NCBI GenBank assembly: GCA_964462125.1
Contig: CAYWXT010000008.1
Location: forward strand, 1-43,040
DNA: 43,040 bases
Reading direction: 5' to 3'
Origin: JAWLFY01 sp964462125
GTDB lineage: Bacteria; Planctomycetota; Planctomycetia; Pirellulales; Pirellulaceae
Shown here: in pieces, positions 9,107-17,839 of the stretch
How the letters are laid out: each line of letters begins with the position of its first letter
How positions within the stretch are numbered: position 1 is the first letter of the stretch
Made by a program: the position numbers and the translations under genes
The notes under the pieces: model-generated
The model's database searches: none
What the model saw: the letters and a program-made list of their open reading frames with translations, nothing else
Told to the model about the DNA's origin: nothing

Positions 9107-12100
9107 GCCAACGATCGGAGAAAAGCCACACCGAATCCGATCTGCTCGATTCGCTGCTAGCCGACTACTTCGGCTGGGTCGACCACGGCCATTGTCCCGA
9201 CGTGGACGCCTTCCTTGAGGGCTCCTCGGACACCATCAGCGATCCGAGCCTGATCGCTGCCCTGCGGGACTACGTCGACAGCACGCGGAGCATCGAAGAG
9301 CTGGCCGCATTCACGACAGTGGGCTGGATTGATCCCGAGTCGATCAAGGAATCGACCGGCTCCGGCGGCCCCGCGAACTCCCAAGGGATCCAGCCATGCA
9401 GCCTTCCGGCCGGCTTCGGCGCCTATGAATTGTTGGCGGAGCTGGGCCGGGGAGGCATGGGGATCGCGTACCGGGCCCGGCACAAGACGCTCGACCGGAT
9501 CGTCTGTCTCAAGATGATCCTGTTGGGACGTCTGGCCGCACCGCACGAGATCGAACGCTTCCGCTTCGAGGCGCAGGCGATGGCGCGGCTGCGACACCCG
9601 AACCTGGTCACGGTCTACGAAGCGGGGCAGGTCGAGGACCAGGACTATTTCGCCATGGAGTACATCGCCGGGCCTACACTGGCCGACCGGGTTCGGGAGG
9701 CTCCGCTCACCGCTCCCTCGGCGGCCCGGTATGTGCAAGCCGTGGCGCGGGCCATCCATTTTGCTCACGAGAACGGAGTCCTGCACCGCGATCTGAAGCC
9801 GTCCAACATCTTGCTCGATGAGTTTGACCAGCCGCGGGTCACCGATTTCGGCCTCGCCCGTCTGGTCGACGCCGGATCGCTGACCCGCACCGGGACCATC
9901 CTGGGCACGCCGAGCTACATCGCGCCGGAGCAAACGCATGGCGAGTCACGGGCTTTCGACGTCCGCAGTGACGTCTATGGGCTCGGGGCCGTTCTCTATG
10001 AGCTCTTGACCGGACGGCCGCCGTTCCAGGGGGAAACGCCGTTGGACACCCTGTTGCTGGTTCGCCGGTCCGACCCAGTGGTTCCCTCCCTGTTGAATCC
10101 TCGCGTTCCGCGGGACCTGGAGACTATCTGCCTGACCTGCTTGGACAAGGACCCGGCGCAGCGTTATTCGTCGGGGGCCGCCCTGGCCGAGGACCTGGAA
10201 CGCTTTCGGAAGCGGGAGCCGATCCGGGCGCGTCCGATCCGTGCACCGCAGCGCTTCTACCGCTGGTGCTGCCGCAATCCGCTTTGGTCCGGGCTCGGTG
10301 CAACGGTGGTCGCTGCATTGCTGGTGATCACCGGCATCGCCGCCTTTGCCTACCGGACGACAGCGTCCGCACTGTTCGAGACGGAATGGGCCCGCGACGA
10401 GCAGGCGCAGCTGGCCGAGGAGCTTCGCCGCGAACGGGACATCGCCCAGAGCCATCTCTATCTGTCGCAAATTCATCAAGCCCGCCAGGCCGCCGAGAAC
10501 GGGGATCTCCAGAAAGCAGACCAATTGCTGCAGCGGCAGGCTCCGACACCCGGAGAGGTGGACCGCCGGGGCTGGGAGTGGTTCTACCTTGAGGGACTGC
10601 TCAGCCAGTCCGAGCGGTCTCTGGACGCGCATACTGGCCCGGTCCACGCCGTCGCCTGGAGTCCAGACGGTGGCCGCTTGGCGTCGGTCGGAGAAGACCA
10701 GGTGCTGCGGGTCTTCAATGCCTCGACCGATGACGAAATCCATTCCCTTCGCCATCCTGGCGGAATCCCCTTGGAGCTCGCATGGGATCCATCAGGCGAC
10801 CGATTCGCCACCGCGGCCCTTGATGGGATCCTTCGAATCTGGAATGCGGCGGACGGGACGTTACTGCAGGAACTGTCCGGAACCGCTGACACGCCGCGCT
10901 GCCTGAGCTGGTCGCCGCGCGGCAACCGCCTCGCCGCCGGCGGGGACGGCGGGGACATCACTGTCTGGACGGTCACGGAGGGAACCGTGAACCGGACGCT
11001 GTCCGGACATGACGAGCGCGTCAATGCGGTTCGGTGGGCAACTGACGGCGGATGGATCGCCTCGGGAAGCGACGACGGAACCGTCCGCATCTGGAATACC
11101 GCCGACGGCTCATGTGCCGCCGTTGTGCAGAGTGCGGGAGGTTGGATCCATGCGGTTGCCTGGTCCTCGGACAACCGGCGCCTCGCAGCCGTAACCCAGG
11201 ACGGAGTTCTCCACGTCTGGAAAATGATCGTCGACCCTGCAACGGGAAACCTACGAACCGACGAGCTCTACACGCGCGTGACAAGTCAGCGAAAGCCGTG
11301 GTTGTCCGTCCTTTGGAGCCAGGACAGCCGCTATCTTTTGACCGGCGGGGTGGCACCGCGATTGATGGTGTGGGACGCAGAGACGGGCGAAGCGCTGCAG
11401 ACATTACGGGGGCACCTCGGCATCGTTCGCCGGCTCGCCGGTCAGCCGAAGGGGGAACGCTTCGCTTCGGCGAGTGCCGACGGGACGGTGAAGATCTGGA
11501 GGCTCGTCGCCGGTCGTTCCGGGATGCCCCTCGCTCGGAATCCGGCGCCGATCCGGATGGTCGCCTGGAGCGCCGATGGCCGTTGGACCGCCTGGCGGGA
11601 CATCGATGGTCGCGTTGCCGTCTGGGATGCGGACAGCCATCGACGTATCCTCACGTTTGACGAATCTCCCCTCGGAGCGGCGGGATTGGCCTGGCACCCC
11701 GAGCGATCCGAACTCGCGCTCAGCCGCGACAGTTCCGTCGTCGTCTTCAGCGTACCGGAAGGCCGCGAGGTTCTGCGGTTGGAAGCTCACGATGGGCCGG
11801 TCTGGACGATCGCCTGGGATCGGACGGGACGCCGCATCGCCTCGGGAAGCAACGACCGCAGCGTGATCCTCTGGGACAGTCAGACGGGGCGAAAGTTACA
11901 AGTTTTGGAAGAGCATCCTGGAGATGTCCGGTGCCTGGCCTGGAGCCACGACGGCACGAGGCTGGCAACGGTCGCCACCGAAGGCACCGTCCGCATTTGG
12001 GATGCCGCGGCCGGGAAACTTCAGCAAACGATCGCGAGCAAGACGACATCGATCAACGATCTGGCCTGGAGCGCTGACGACCATGGCTTGGCCGCCGCGG

Positions 12101-12408
12101 TCCACGAGGGCCTCATCCTGCGGTGGAACCTCCCCTCCGGCCGCGCCCTGCCACCGCTGGCTGGTCATCACGGGGCCGTCTGGGACCTGACCTGGAGCCG
12201 TGACGGGCGGCGCCTCTTCTCCTGCGGGCAGGACGGGACAGTGCGCCTCTGGGACGCGACCACCGAGCAGCAGGTTCTGCAGATCGCCGCCTCCGACAAG
12301 GCCGTCTGGTCAATCAGCCTCTCCCCGGACGAGCGGCGCCTCTTCTCCTGCGGCTTGGACCAGACCATTCGGAGTTGGGAATATGCGTCCGGCAATGAGC
12401 CAAAGTAA
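9103..12408 (+). CDS. Membrane Ser/Thr protein kinase with C-terminal WD40 propellers, 1101 aa
   Basis: Residues ~106-370 form a complete bacterial (PknB-like) kinase: glycine loop ELGRGGMG, ATP-binding Lys137 in CLKMIL, catalytic HRDLKPSN with Asp230, DFG at 248-250, and activation segment GTILGTPSYIAPEQ. The N-terminal ~100 residues are an acidic helical region common in planctomycete kinases. A single transmembrane helix lies at ~395-416 (ATVVAALLVITGIAAFAY). A short coiled segment follows, then about 13-14 WD40 repeats (~505-1095) with repeated VAWSPDG, IASGSDDGTVRIWN-type units. That number suggests two propellers. The expected topology puts the kinase in the cytosol and the WD40 part outside. 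It is translationally coupled to the ECF sigma gene, which makes sigma regulation a reasonable hypothesis. Confidence 0.95.
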   Translation: MSQRSEKSHTESDLLDSLLADYFGWVDHGHCPDVDAFLEGSSDTISDPSLIAALRDYVDSTRSIEELAAFTTVGWIDPESIKESTGSGGPANSQGIQPCSLPAGFGAYELLAELGRGGMGIAYRARHKTLDRIVCLKMILLGRLAAPHEIERFRFEAQAMARLRHPNLVTVYEAGQVEDQDYFAMEYIAGPTLADRVREAPLTAPSAARYVQAVARAIHFAHENGVLHRDLKPSNILLDEFDQPRVTDFGLARLVDAGSLTRTGTILGTPSYIAPEQTHGESRAFDVRSDVYGLGAVLYELLTGRPPFQGETPLDTLLLVRRSDPVVPSLLNPRVPRDLETICLTCLDKDPAQRYSSGAALAEDLERFRKREPIRARPIRAPQRFYRWCCRNPLWSGLGATVVAALLVITGIAAFAYRTTASALFETEWARDEQAQLAEELRRERDIAQSHLYLSQIHQARQAAENGDLQKADQLLQRQAPTPGEVDRRGWEWFYLEGLLSQSERSLDAHTGPVHAVAWSPDGGRLASVGEDQVLRVFNASTDDEIHSLRHPGGIPLELAWDPSGDRFATAALDGILRIWNAADGTLLQELSGTADTPRCLSWSPRGNRLAAGGDGGDITVWTVTEGTVNRTLSGHDERVNAVRWATDGGWIASGSDDGTVRIWNTADGSCAAVVQSAGGWIHAVAWSSDNRRLAAVTQDGVLHVWKMIVDPATGNLRTDELYTRVTSQRKPWLSVLWSQDSRYLLTGGVAPRLMVWDAETGEALQTLRGHLGIVRRLAGQPKGERFASASADGTVKIWRLVAGRSGMPLARNPAPIRMVAWSADGRWTAWRDIDGRVAVWDADSHRRILTFDESPLGAAGLAWHPERSELALSRDSSVVVFSVPEGREVLRLEAHDGPVWTIAWDRTGRRIASGSNDRSVILWDSQTGRKLQVLEEHPGDVRCLAWSHDGTRLATVATEGTVRIWDAAAGKLQQTIASKTTSINDLAWSADDHGLAAAVHEGLILRWNLPSGRALPPLAGHHGAVWDLTWSRDGRRLFSCGQDGTVRLWDATTEQQVLQIAASDKAVWSISLSPDERRLFSCGLDQTIRSWEYASGNEPK

Positions 12409-12614
12409 CAGCTCAGCGATGACGTCTCCTGTCTCCGTAACCCCGGCGCTGCGGAAGGGGTGACTTCGAACGGGCAGAGTCCTGCGGGGAGTCGTCAAGA
12501 GATGCCTGACGCTGCATTTTTGAATCGCCCGTGTAAGGTTCCCGACCGTCGCACGTCCCTCCGAAACGTGTGATTTCTCGCATCCGGCCATTGTCCCAAT
12601 TCGGAGAGCCCTCT

Positions 12615-13292
12615 ATGAACCAGATTCGACCGTTTTCATTTCATGCACTGCGGTTGGGCATCGCCGTGTTGGTCACCGTCTCGATCGTCTCGCTCGCTGC
12701 AATCCAGGCGATGGCGCAATCCTCCAAACGCACGCCCCCTTCTGGTCAAGCTGGATCTGGGACGCCCGCCGCGGGCTCCGCAGATCGCTCGTCAAACGCC
12801 CGGTCGGTGGGGCTCGAGGGCTATTGCCCGGTATGCATCCTCGAGTTGAAGGAATGGGTCAAGGGATCTCCTCAGATCACGGCCCAGTACGACGGAAAAA
12901 CTTATTACTTTCCCGGTCGGAAACAACGCGACATGTTCCTTCAGAGCCCTGAAAAGTACGTGCCGGCACTGGGCGGTGACTGTGTCGTCTGTTACGCCAA
13001 CGCTGGCGACCGCGTACCAGGTTCGGTGCAGCATGCAGCGCTCAGCAACAACCGGCTGTTCCTGTTTCCGAACGAGGAACTGCAGCAGGAATTCATAGCC
13101 AATCCCAGCAAGTACACGAACCAAGACTTGGCACTCGAGGGCCAATGTTCCGTGTGCAGAGTGGAAATGAACAAAGATGTGCCGGGCAAACCAGAAATCT
13201 CCGCGCTTCATGAAGGTTTCCGCTACCTGTTCCCGTCAGAGGACCAGAAGAAAATGTTTTTGGACAACCCGCAAAAGTATGAAGTGAAGTGA
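12615..13292 (+). CDS. Exported protein with three YHS/TRASH-like modules, 225 aa
   Basis: The ATG at 12615 has GGAGAG upstream and begins a signal peptide ending near AAIQAMAQ; the frame opens at 12570. After a Ser/Pro/Gly-rich linker there are three repeats, each with a CxxC or nearby Cys pair, a YDGKTYYFPG-like turn, and a helix ending in P.KY: YCPVCILEL..SPEKYVP, CVVCYANAG..NPSKYTN, and CSVCRVEMN..NPQKYEV. The pattern matches the YHS/TRASH fold, which binds metal ions in several families. Three copies in an exported protein suggest a periplasmic metal-binding or sensing role (inference). It is preceded by ~200 bases with no gene. Confidence 0.8.
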   Translation: MNQIRPFSFHALRLGIAVLVTVSIVSLAAIQAMAQSSKRTPPSGQAGSGTPAAGSADRSSNARSVGLEGYCPVCILELKEWVKGSPQITAQYDGKTYYFPGRKQRDMFLQSPEKYVPALGGDCVVCYANAGDRVPGSVQHAALSNNRLFLFPNEELQQEFIANPSKYTNQDLALEGQCSVCRVEMNKDVPGKPEISALHEGFRYLFPSEDQKKMFLDNPQKYEVK

Positions 13293-13384
13293 TTCGAAAG
13301 GGAGCCTCCGTTTGAACGGCGGATTCACGGGGAGAACCGGCCGCAGACTCGCGCGCACCGGGCTGTCCAGGCGAGCTGAGCTGC

Positions 13385-13477
13385 GACTTGGCACAGGCAG
13401 GACTTCCGGTGACGGTGCTTGAGGCGTCGCGATTGGGCGAGGGTGCTTCCACTTCGGAATCAGGGCTGGTTGCATAG
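13385..13477 (+). pseudogene. Possible fragment of a DAO-type FAD-dependent oxidoreductase
   Basis: The gap 13293-13621 holds no intact gene. Frame +2 from 13385 reads LAQAGLPVTVLEASRLGEGAS then SGLVA and a TAG stop. This resembles the second beta strand and the glycine-rich turn of D-amino-acid dehydrogenase/DAO flavoproteins (..GxxVTVLE...xGxGAS..). The first GxGxxG motif is missing upstream. If real, it is a short remnant of a deleted gene. About 30 residues is too little for certainty. Confidence 0.4.
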
Positions 13478-13621
13478 TGGAGCTTGGTTCGCACCGCGGC
13501 GGCCCCGATTTCGACCAGCACAGCGGAAAAAGGGGGGCGGCGAGATGTTAGCATGGTGGCTGCGACCCCGCGCGGGATCGCCGTACGCTGATTGACTTCG
13601 CACTCGAGTTGGACACCCCAG

Positions 13622-14950
13622 ATGCATCCTCACGCATTCCGTCTTGGTCGTTTCCCGCTGCCGATCATGTTCATCGTGTTCGGGTTTCTCGTCTCCCCGC
13701 TGTGGGGTCAAACGACCCAGGAAGATCAGCCGCCACCCCCGTCACCGCTCCCGACGCCCGCGATGGAGAGCGGGGAGGCCTCTGCGGTTCGCGTCGACGC
13801 GGCAGACCACGAGACGCTGCAGGCGGCGATCGACGCGTTGCCAGCGGCGGGCGGCGTGGTGAAGATTCCCCCAGGAGTGTTCGAGCTGTCCGAACCACTT
13901 GTCGTTCGGACCGGAGACACGAGGATCGAAGGGAGCGGGACGGCGACGCAGATTCGCAACGCGAACACCGAGGGGGCTGCGGCGTTCATGATCCGCCCGG
14001 ACGATTTGGAGACCGAGCCTCGCGCGCGGCTGTGGCGGGTGGAGCTTTGCGATTTGCGGATCACGGGGAACAAGGATAGCGGTGTGGGGATCGACGTTGT
14101 GGGCGTTCAGGAGTTCGTGCTTCGTAACTTGTCGGTCGACCGCAACGGAAGCCACGGGATTCGGATGGAAAAGTGCTTGGAAAACCCGCGTGTCATCGGT
14201 TGCAACTTGACCTACAACAATGGCTCCGGGCTGCACCTGTTGGGGGGACACGACATTGTGGTCAACGCGAATCAGTTCGAGGAGAACCTTGACGCGGTGA
14301 CCTTGTTGGACGGGTTCAACTTGACGTTCACCGGGAACAACGTCGACGACCACCTGCGGCACGGGGTCGTCGTGGAGAACTCGTATGGGTCCGAAATTTC
14401 GAGCAACATGATCGAGGAGTGCGCCGGCAGCGCGGTCGTCTTGGACCGAGACTGCTACGGGATCGCGATCAGCGGCAACGCGATCGCCCACCATCTCGGA
14501 GGCGGGGTTGACCTCAGGGACGCTTGGGGGTGCACCGTGACCGGAAACAACTTTGTTCTGGTTCACGAGTTCTCTGTGCGGGTCGGGGAGAATAGCGGTC
14601 GTCACACGATCACGGGGAACCAGTTCACCAACAGCTACATCGGCGAGGGAAAGCTTCGCCGGTCGGATGGGATCGATGCCGAGCAACCGTGGCGAAAAGA
14701 CGTCTGCGCTGGCGTCGTGTTGGAAGAGACGGAAGACGTTCTGATCAGCGCGAACCAGTTCTCAGGGCTGACGACGCGGGCGGTGGAGGCGCGAGGGGCG
14801 TGTCGGCGGCTGTTGGTGACCAACAACGTGGTGACCGATCATGGCCGCGGCCTTCCACCGGGGACCGCACCGATCAACGTCGAGTCCGCGACCGAATCGG
14901 TGGTCGAACCGAACGTGATCAGCGAACCGTCGACCGAGGCGGACCGCTGA
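13622..14950 (+). CDS. Secreted right-handed parallel beta-helix (pectate-lyase-fold) protein, 442 aa
   Basis: The ATG at 13622 is chosen over the TTG at 13592; an ATG at 13667 directly before the hydrophobic core is also possible. A signal peptide (MFIVFGFLVSPLWGQ) precedes a Pro-rich linker. LQAAIDALPAAGGVVKIPPG is the usual N-terminal cap of pectin-lyase-like proteins. About ten ~22-residue coils follow with Asn ladders: ITGN, VIGCNLTYNN, IVVNANQFEEN, FTGNNVDDH, EISSNMIEEC, ISGNAIAHH, VTGNNFVL, ITGNQFTN, ISANQFSG, VTNNVVTD. A carbohydrate lyase, epimerase or binding role is possible; no specific catalytic triad can be assigned. It converges on the SDR gene. Confidence 0.88.
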   Translation: MHPHAFRLGRFPLPIMFIVFGFLVSPLWGQTTQEDQPPPPSPLPTPAMESGEASAVRVDAADHETLQAAIDALPAAGGVVKIPPGVFELSEPLVVRTGDTRIEGSGTATQIRNANTEGAAAFMIRPDDLETEPRARLWRVELCDLRITGNKDSGVGIDVVGVQEFVLRNLSVDRNGSHGIRMEKCLENPRVIGCNLTYNNGSGLHLLGGHDIVVNANQFEENLDAVTLLDGFNLTFTGNNVDDHLRHGVVVENSYGSEISSNMIEECAGSAVVLDRDCYGIAISGNAIAHHLGGGVDLRDAWGCTVTGNNFVLVHEFSVRVGENSGRHTITGNQFTNSYIGEGKLRRSDGIDAEQPWRKDVCAGVVLEETEDVLISANQFSGLTTRAVEARGACRRLLVTNNVVTDHGRGLPPGTAPINVESATESVVEPNVISEPSTEADR

Positions 14951-14972
14951 GTGAACTGGCGCCACTGCAGCT

Positions 14973-15008
14973 GGCTCGGTCATGGCAATTGGCTCGGTCA
15001 TGGCAATG
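14973..15008. repeat. Two tandem copies of an 18-bp unit
   Basis: The unit GGCTCGGTCATGGCAAT(T/G) occurs twice head-to-tail, identical except at the last base. The second copy contains the stop codon of the SDR gene (minus strand), so the duplication reaches into its last codons. It lies in the 47-base space between the two convergent stop codons and was probably made by slippage. Confidence 0.9.
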
Positions 15009-15813
15009 TCGACTTGGGGTAGGGGTCGGCGAACGCACCGAAGGCGCTGAGCCCGCCGTCGACGTCCACATCGGTCGCGGTGATGAATGACGCGGCGGAG
15101 CTGGATAACCACAGTACGGCAGCGGCAACTTCGTCCGGCTCCCCGATACGACCGAGTGGATGTCGGTTGGCGAGTTCGTCCGCCCCCCCTTGCTCGTCAA
15201 GTGTCGCACGCACCATCGGTGTGTTGATCGCACCCGGTGAGACGGAAACGACGCGGATTCCGTCGCGAGCATACTCCACACCCCACTGGCGTGTTTGCAT
15301 CAGGGTGCCGGCCTTGATCGGGCCATACGCGGGAACCTGCCGCGCCGTCCGTTTGCCCTGGCCGCTGGCAATGTTCACAATCACTCCGCTCCGCTGGCGC
15401 AACATCACGGGAATCGCATGTTTGGCCAGCAGCGAATAGCCGGTGAAGTTGATATCCACCATTCGTTGCCAAACGTCGGTGTCGAGTTCATGCAAGGCGG
15501 CGTAGGACGCCTTGGGCTGGATCGCGGCGTTGTTGACCAACACGTCCAGGCCGTCGAACGTCTCGATCGTGAACTCCACCGCCCCACGACAATCGTCTTC
15601 TCGCGAGGTATCGCCGCGAAAGAACTCCGGCTTCCGCCCCCCATTCTCGGCCGGCGGCTCGTTCGGGTCCAAACAAACGACGGAAGCACCGGAGTCGAGG
15701 AACGCACGCGAGATCGCATACCCGATCCCGCTGGCCCCGCCGCTGACCAGGACCACACGCCCTGTGTTGTCGTGATTTACCGATCCGGAAGGCCGATTTT
15801 TTTCGTTCATCAA
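14998..15813 (-). CDS. Short-chain dehydrogenase/reductase (SDR), 271 aa
   Basis: Classical SDR features in order: nucleotide-binding VSGGASGIG (~24-31), Asp after the second strand (VVCLDPNE, which suggests NAD(H) preference), NNAAI, the catalytic Ser in VNIASGQG, and the YGPIK form of YxxxK, with the VSPGAINTPM segment after it. The C-terminal FITATDVDVDGG is the usual final strand and loop. Substrate cannot be read from the sequence. Start at ATG 15813; the next codon is also ATG. A 19-bp triple tandem repeat lies 36-92 bases upstream of the start, between this gene and the divergent phosphorylase gene. Confidence 0.93.
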   Translation of the reverse strand: MMNEKNRPSGSVNHDNTGRVVLVSGGASGIGYAISRAFLDSGASVVCLDPNEPPAENGGRKPEFFRGDTSREDDCRGAVEFTIETFDGLDVLVNNAAIQPKASYAALHELDTDVWQRMVDINFTGYSLLAKHAIPVMLRQRSGVIVNIASGQGKRTARQVPAYGPIKAGTLMQTRQWGVEYARDGIRVVSVSPGAINTPMVRATLDEQGGADELANRHPLGRIGEPDEVAAAVLWLSSSAASFITATDVDVDGGLSAFGAFADPYPKSTLP

Positions 15814-15848
15814 TCATCTCACGAGACGGAAACTTGTTCTGCGCAACT

Positions 15849-15905
15849 ATCGATCAATTGACATGCCATCGATCAATTTACATGCCATCGTTCAATGCAC
15901 ATGCC
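15849..15905. repeat. Three tandem copies of a 19-bp unit in a divergent intergenic region
   Basis: Units begin at 15849, 15868 and 15887. The first is ATCGATCAATTGACATGCC; the second differs at one base and the third at several (TTCAATGCAC in place of ATCAATTGAC). A fourth partial CATGCC follows. The block sits upstream of the SDR gene (minus) and ~175 bases upstream of the phosphorylase gene (plus). Iterated operator sites are one reading; simple slippage is the alternative. Confidence 0.9.
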
Positions 15906-16079
15906 ATGCCACCATGCGGTTGGAAGGGGTCGGGGCGAGCGGTTGAGCCCCGGTCGCGGCGCCGCGGCCGGGGCGCTATGATGGTCGCCTGACGGGACAG
16001 CCTCTAGGCGGGAATGCGTTGGTGCCTTGGGAATGTCTGGACAGGGAAACGCTTTGGGATCCACGGTTGCAACCGATCG

Positions 16080-16919
16080 ATGCTCGACCTTTACGACCAA
16101 ATTCAAGCGGCATGCGAGACGATTCGCAGCCGGTTCTCCGAAACACCGAAGGTCGGCATTATCCTGGGCACCGGCTTGGGCGGCCTGGTCGACGAGATCG
16201 ATGTGGAGGCGACGATTGAATACGGCGACATTCCCCATTTCCCGAGTTCGACAGCCACCGGACACGCGGGACGACTTGTTTGCGGCCGGCTTGCTGGCGT
16301 TCCCGTCTTGGCCATGGAGGGCCGCTTTCATCTCTATGAAGGGTACCCGCTGAAGCAGATCACCCTGCCGGTGCGGGTATTTCGAGCGATGGGGGCGGAG
16401 TTGCTCGTGGTCAGCAATGCCTGCGGTGGATTGAACCCCCAATACCGCACCGGCGACATCATGTTGATCGAGGACCAGATCAACCTGATGGGCGACAACC
16501 CGCTGATCGGCATCAACGACGATCGGTTGGGGCCGCGGTTTCCCGATATGTGCGAACCGTACGACCAGCAGTGGCTCGATCGGACCATGACGATCGCTCG
16601 CCGCGAGGGGATTTTTCCTCACCGGGGGGTGTTCGTCGCCGTGACCGGACCGAATCTGGAAACGCGCGCCGAATATCGATTCCTGAGGACGATCGGCGCC
16701 GACGTGGTCGGCATGAGCACCGTGCCGGAAACGATCGTTGCGGTGCATTGCGGATTGAAGGTGGTGGGGCTGAGCGTGATCACCGACATGTGCCTGCCCG
16801 ACGCGCTGGAACCGGCCAATGTCGAGGCGATCATCGCGGTCGCCAACGAAGCGGAACCGCAGCTGCGATCGATCGTCGGCGGGGTGGTGGCCGAATCGGG
16901 TCAAGTCCGGATTGCATGA
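16080..16919 (+). CDS. punA: Purine nucleoside phosphorylase, class I (trimeric type), paralogue 1, 279 aa
   Basis: Phosphorolysis of purine nucleosides to base plus (deoxy)ribose-1-phosphate. Motifs of the trimeric class: phosphate loop GTGLGGLVDEI, TGHAGRL, GRFHLYEGYP (phosphate/His86 region of the human enzyme), VSNACGGLN, GPNLETRAEYR with the purine-binding Glu, and VGMSTVPE. The position of human Asn243 (ITN) is Asp here (VITDMCLPD). In human PNP, Asn-to-Asp at this site is known to shift preference toward 6-aminopurines, so adenosine-type substrates are possible (inference). ATG 16080 is chosen because upstream residues do not fit; the Shine-Dalgarno sequence is weak. The stop overlaps the next phosphorylase start by ATGA. 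Confidence 0.92.
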   Translation: MLDLYDQIQAACETIRSRFSETPKVGIILGTGLGGLVDEIDVEATIEYGDIPHFPSSTATGHAGRLVCGRLAGVPVLAMEGRFHLYEGYPLKQITLPVRVFRAMGAELLVVSNACGGLNPQYRTGDIMLIEDQINLMGDNPLIGINDDRLGPRFPDMCEPYDQQWLDRTMTIARREGIFPHRGVFVAVTGPNLETRAEYRFLRTIGADVVGMSTVPETIVAVHCGLKVVGLSVITDMCLPDALEPANVEAIIAVANEAEPQLRSIVGGVVAESGQVRIA

Positions 16920-17746
16920 TTGTGTGGCCATCGTTGCAAGCGCGAATCGAAGCGGCAGCGAACTTTGTGCAACATCGACTCAGGCAGCGTCCCACGTCGG
17001 CCGTCATCGTGGGAAGCGGCCTGGGGGAGTGGATCGAGCGGATCGACGCGCCGGTGGTGATTCCCTTTGAACGGATCCCCGGCCTGGCTCCGGCGACGGC
17101 GGCAGGGCACCGGGGGGAGCTGATCGCTGGCGTTATGGAGGGTCAGCCGATCGTGGTCCTGGCGGGTCGTCTGCACCGCTACGAGGGGCATGACAACGCT
17201 GCGGTGATGTTTCCCGTCTGGTTGCTGGCGCGGCTCGGGGCTCCGCGGCTGATCGTGACCAGCGCCGCGGGTGGATTGAACCGGCAATACGAGGTGGGGG
17301 ATCTTGTCGTGTTGACCGACCACATCAATTGGATGCCGGGGGTGGTGCCGCTGACCGGCCGGAGATCGACGCCGCTGGGGTCGCTGCCGGGGCGCCATGG
17401 GTCGGTTTATGACCAGCAGCTTGCGCGGGGCGCGATCGAAGCTGGATTGACCGCTGGATTCGTTGTGCACCGGGGTACCTATCTCGCGACCCTTGGACCG
17501 AACTTCGAGACCCGTGCCGAGTACCGAATGATGCGGCGATTGGGCGCCGATCTGGTGGGGATGAGCACCGTCCCGGAGGTGTTGGCGGGGATCGATTCCG
17601 GGATGCGGGTGTTGGCGGTTTCGATGGTCAGCAACCTTGCTAATCCAGACCGGCCGCAAATTGCGGATCATCAAGAAGTGTTGCAGGCAGGACGGAGAGC
17701 GGCCGTTAAGATAGAGGGGGTCATTCGCAAGGTGATCCGCGAGTGA
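16916..17746 (+). CDS. Purine nucleoside phosphorylase, paralogue 2, 276 aa
   Basis: Coupled to paralogue 1 by an ATGA overlap; the ATG at 16916 starts MIVWPSLQARIEAAANFV. The same family motifs are present: VGSGLGEWIERI, AGHRGEL, GRLHRYEGHD, VTSAAGGLN, GPNFETRAEYR, VGMSTVPE. Unlike its neighbour it keeps Asn at the human Asn243 position (MVSNLANPD), which is the 6-oxopurine (inosine/guanosine) configuration. The Asn of VTNAAGG in human PNP is Ser here. The two genes look like an old tandem duplication, now strongly diverged. Together they could handle both amino- and oxo-purine nucleosides. Confidence 0.9.
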   Translation: MIVWPSLQARIEAAANFVQHRLRQRPTSAVIVGSGLGEWIERIDAPVVIPFERIPGLAPATAAGHRGELIAGVMEGQPIVVLAGRLHRYEGHDNAAVMFPVWLLARLGAPRLIVTSAAGGLNRQYEVGDLVVLTDHINWMPGVVPLTGRRSTPLGSLPGRHGSVYDQQLARGAIEAGLTAGFVVHRGTYLATLGPNFETRAEYRMMRRLGADLVGMSTVPEVLAGIDSGMRVLAVSMVSNLANPDRPQIADHQEVLQAGRRAAVKIEGVIRKVIRE

Positions 17747-17839
17747 ACTGGTTTGCACTCAGGGGCGAGGGAATTGCGGTGAAGCCATTTTCCGGTTCGC
17801 TTCGTAGCGCTGTCGCAAGAAGTTCTGTCAACAACGGTC

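Noticed and set aside
13300..13325. Hairpin CCGTT..AACGG after the YHS gene as a terminator
   Set aside because: The loop is only two bases and there is no T-run.
15873..16931. 352-residue minus-strand frame over phosphorylase 1
   Set aside because: Antisense to a gene with all PNP motifs.
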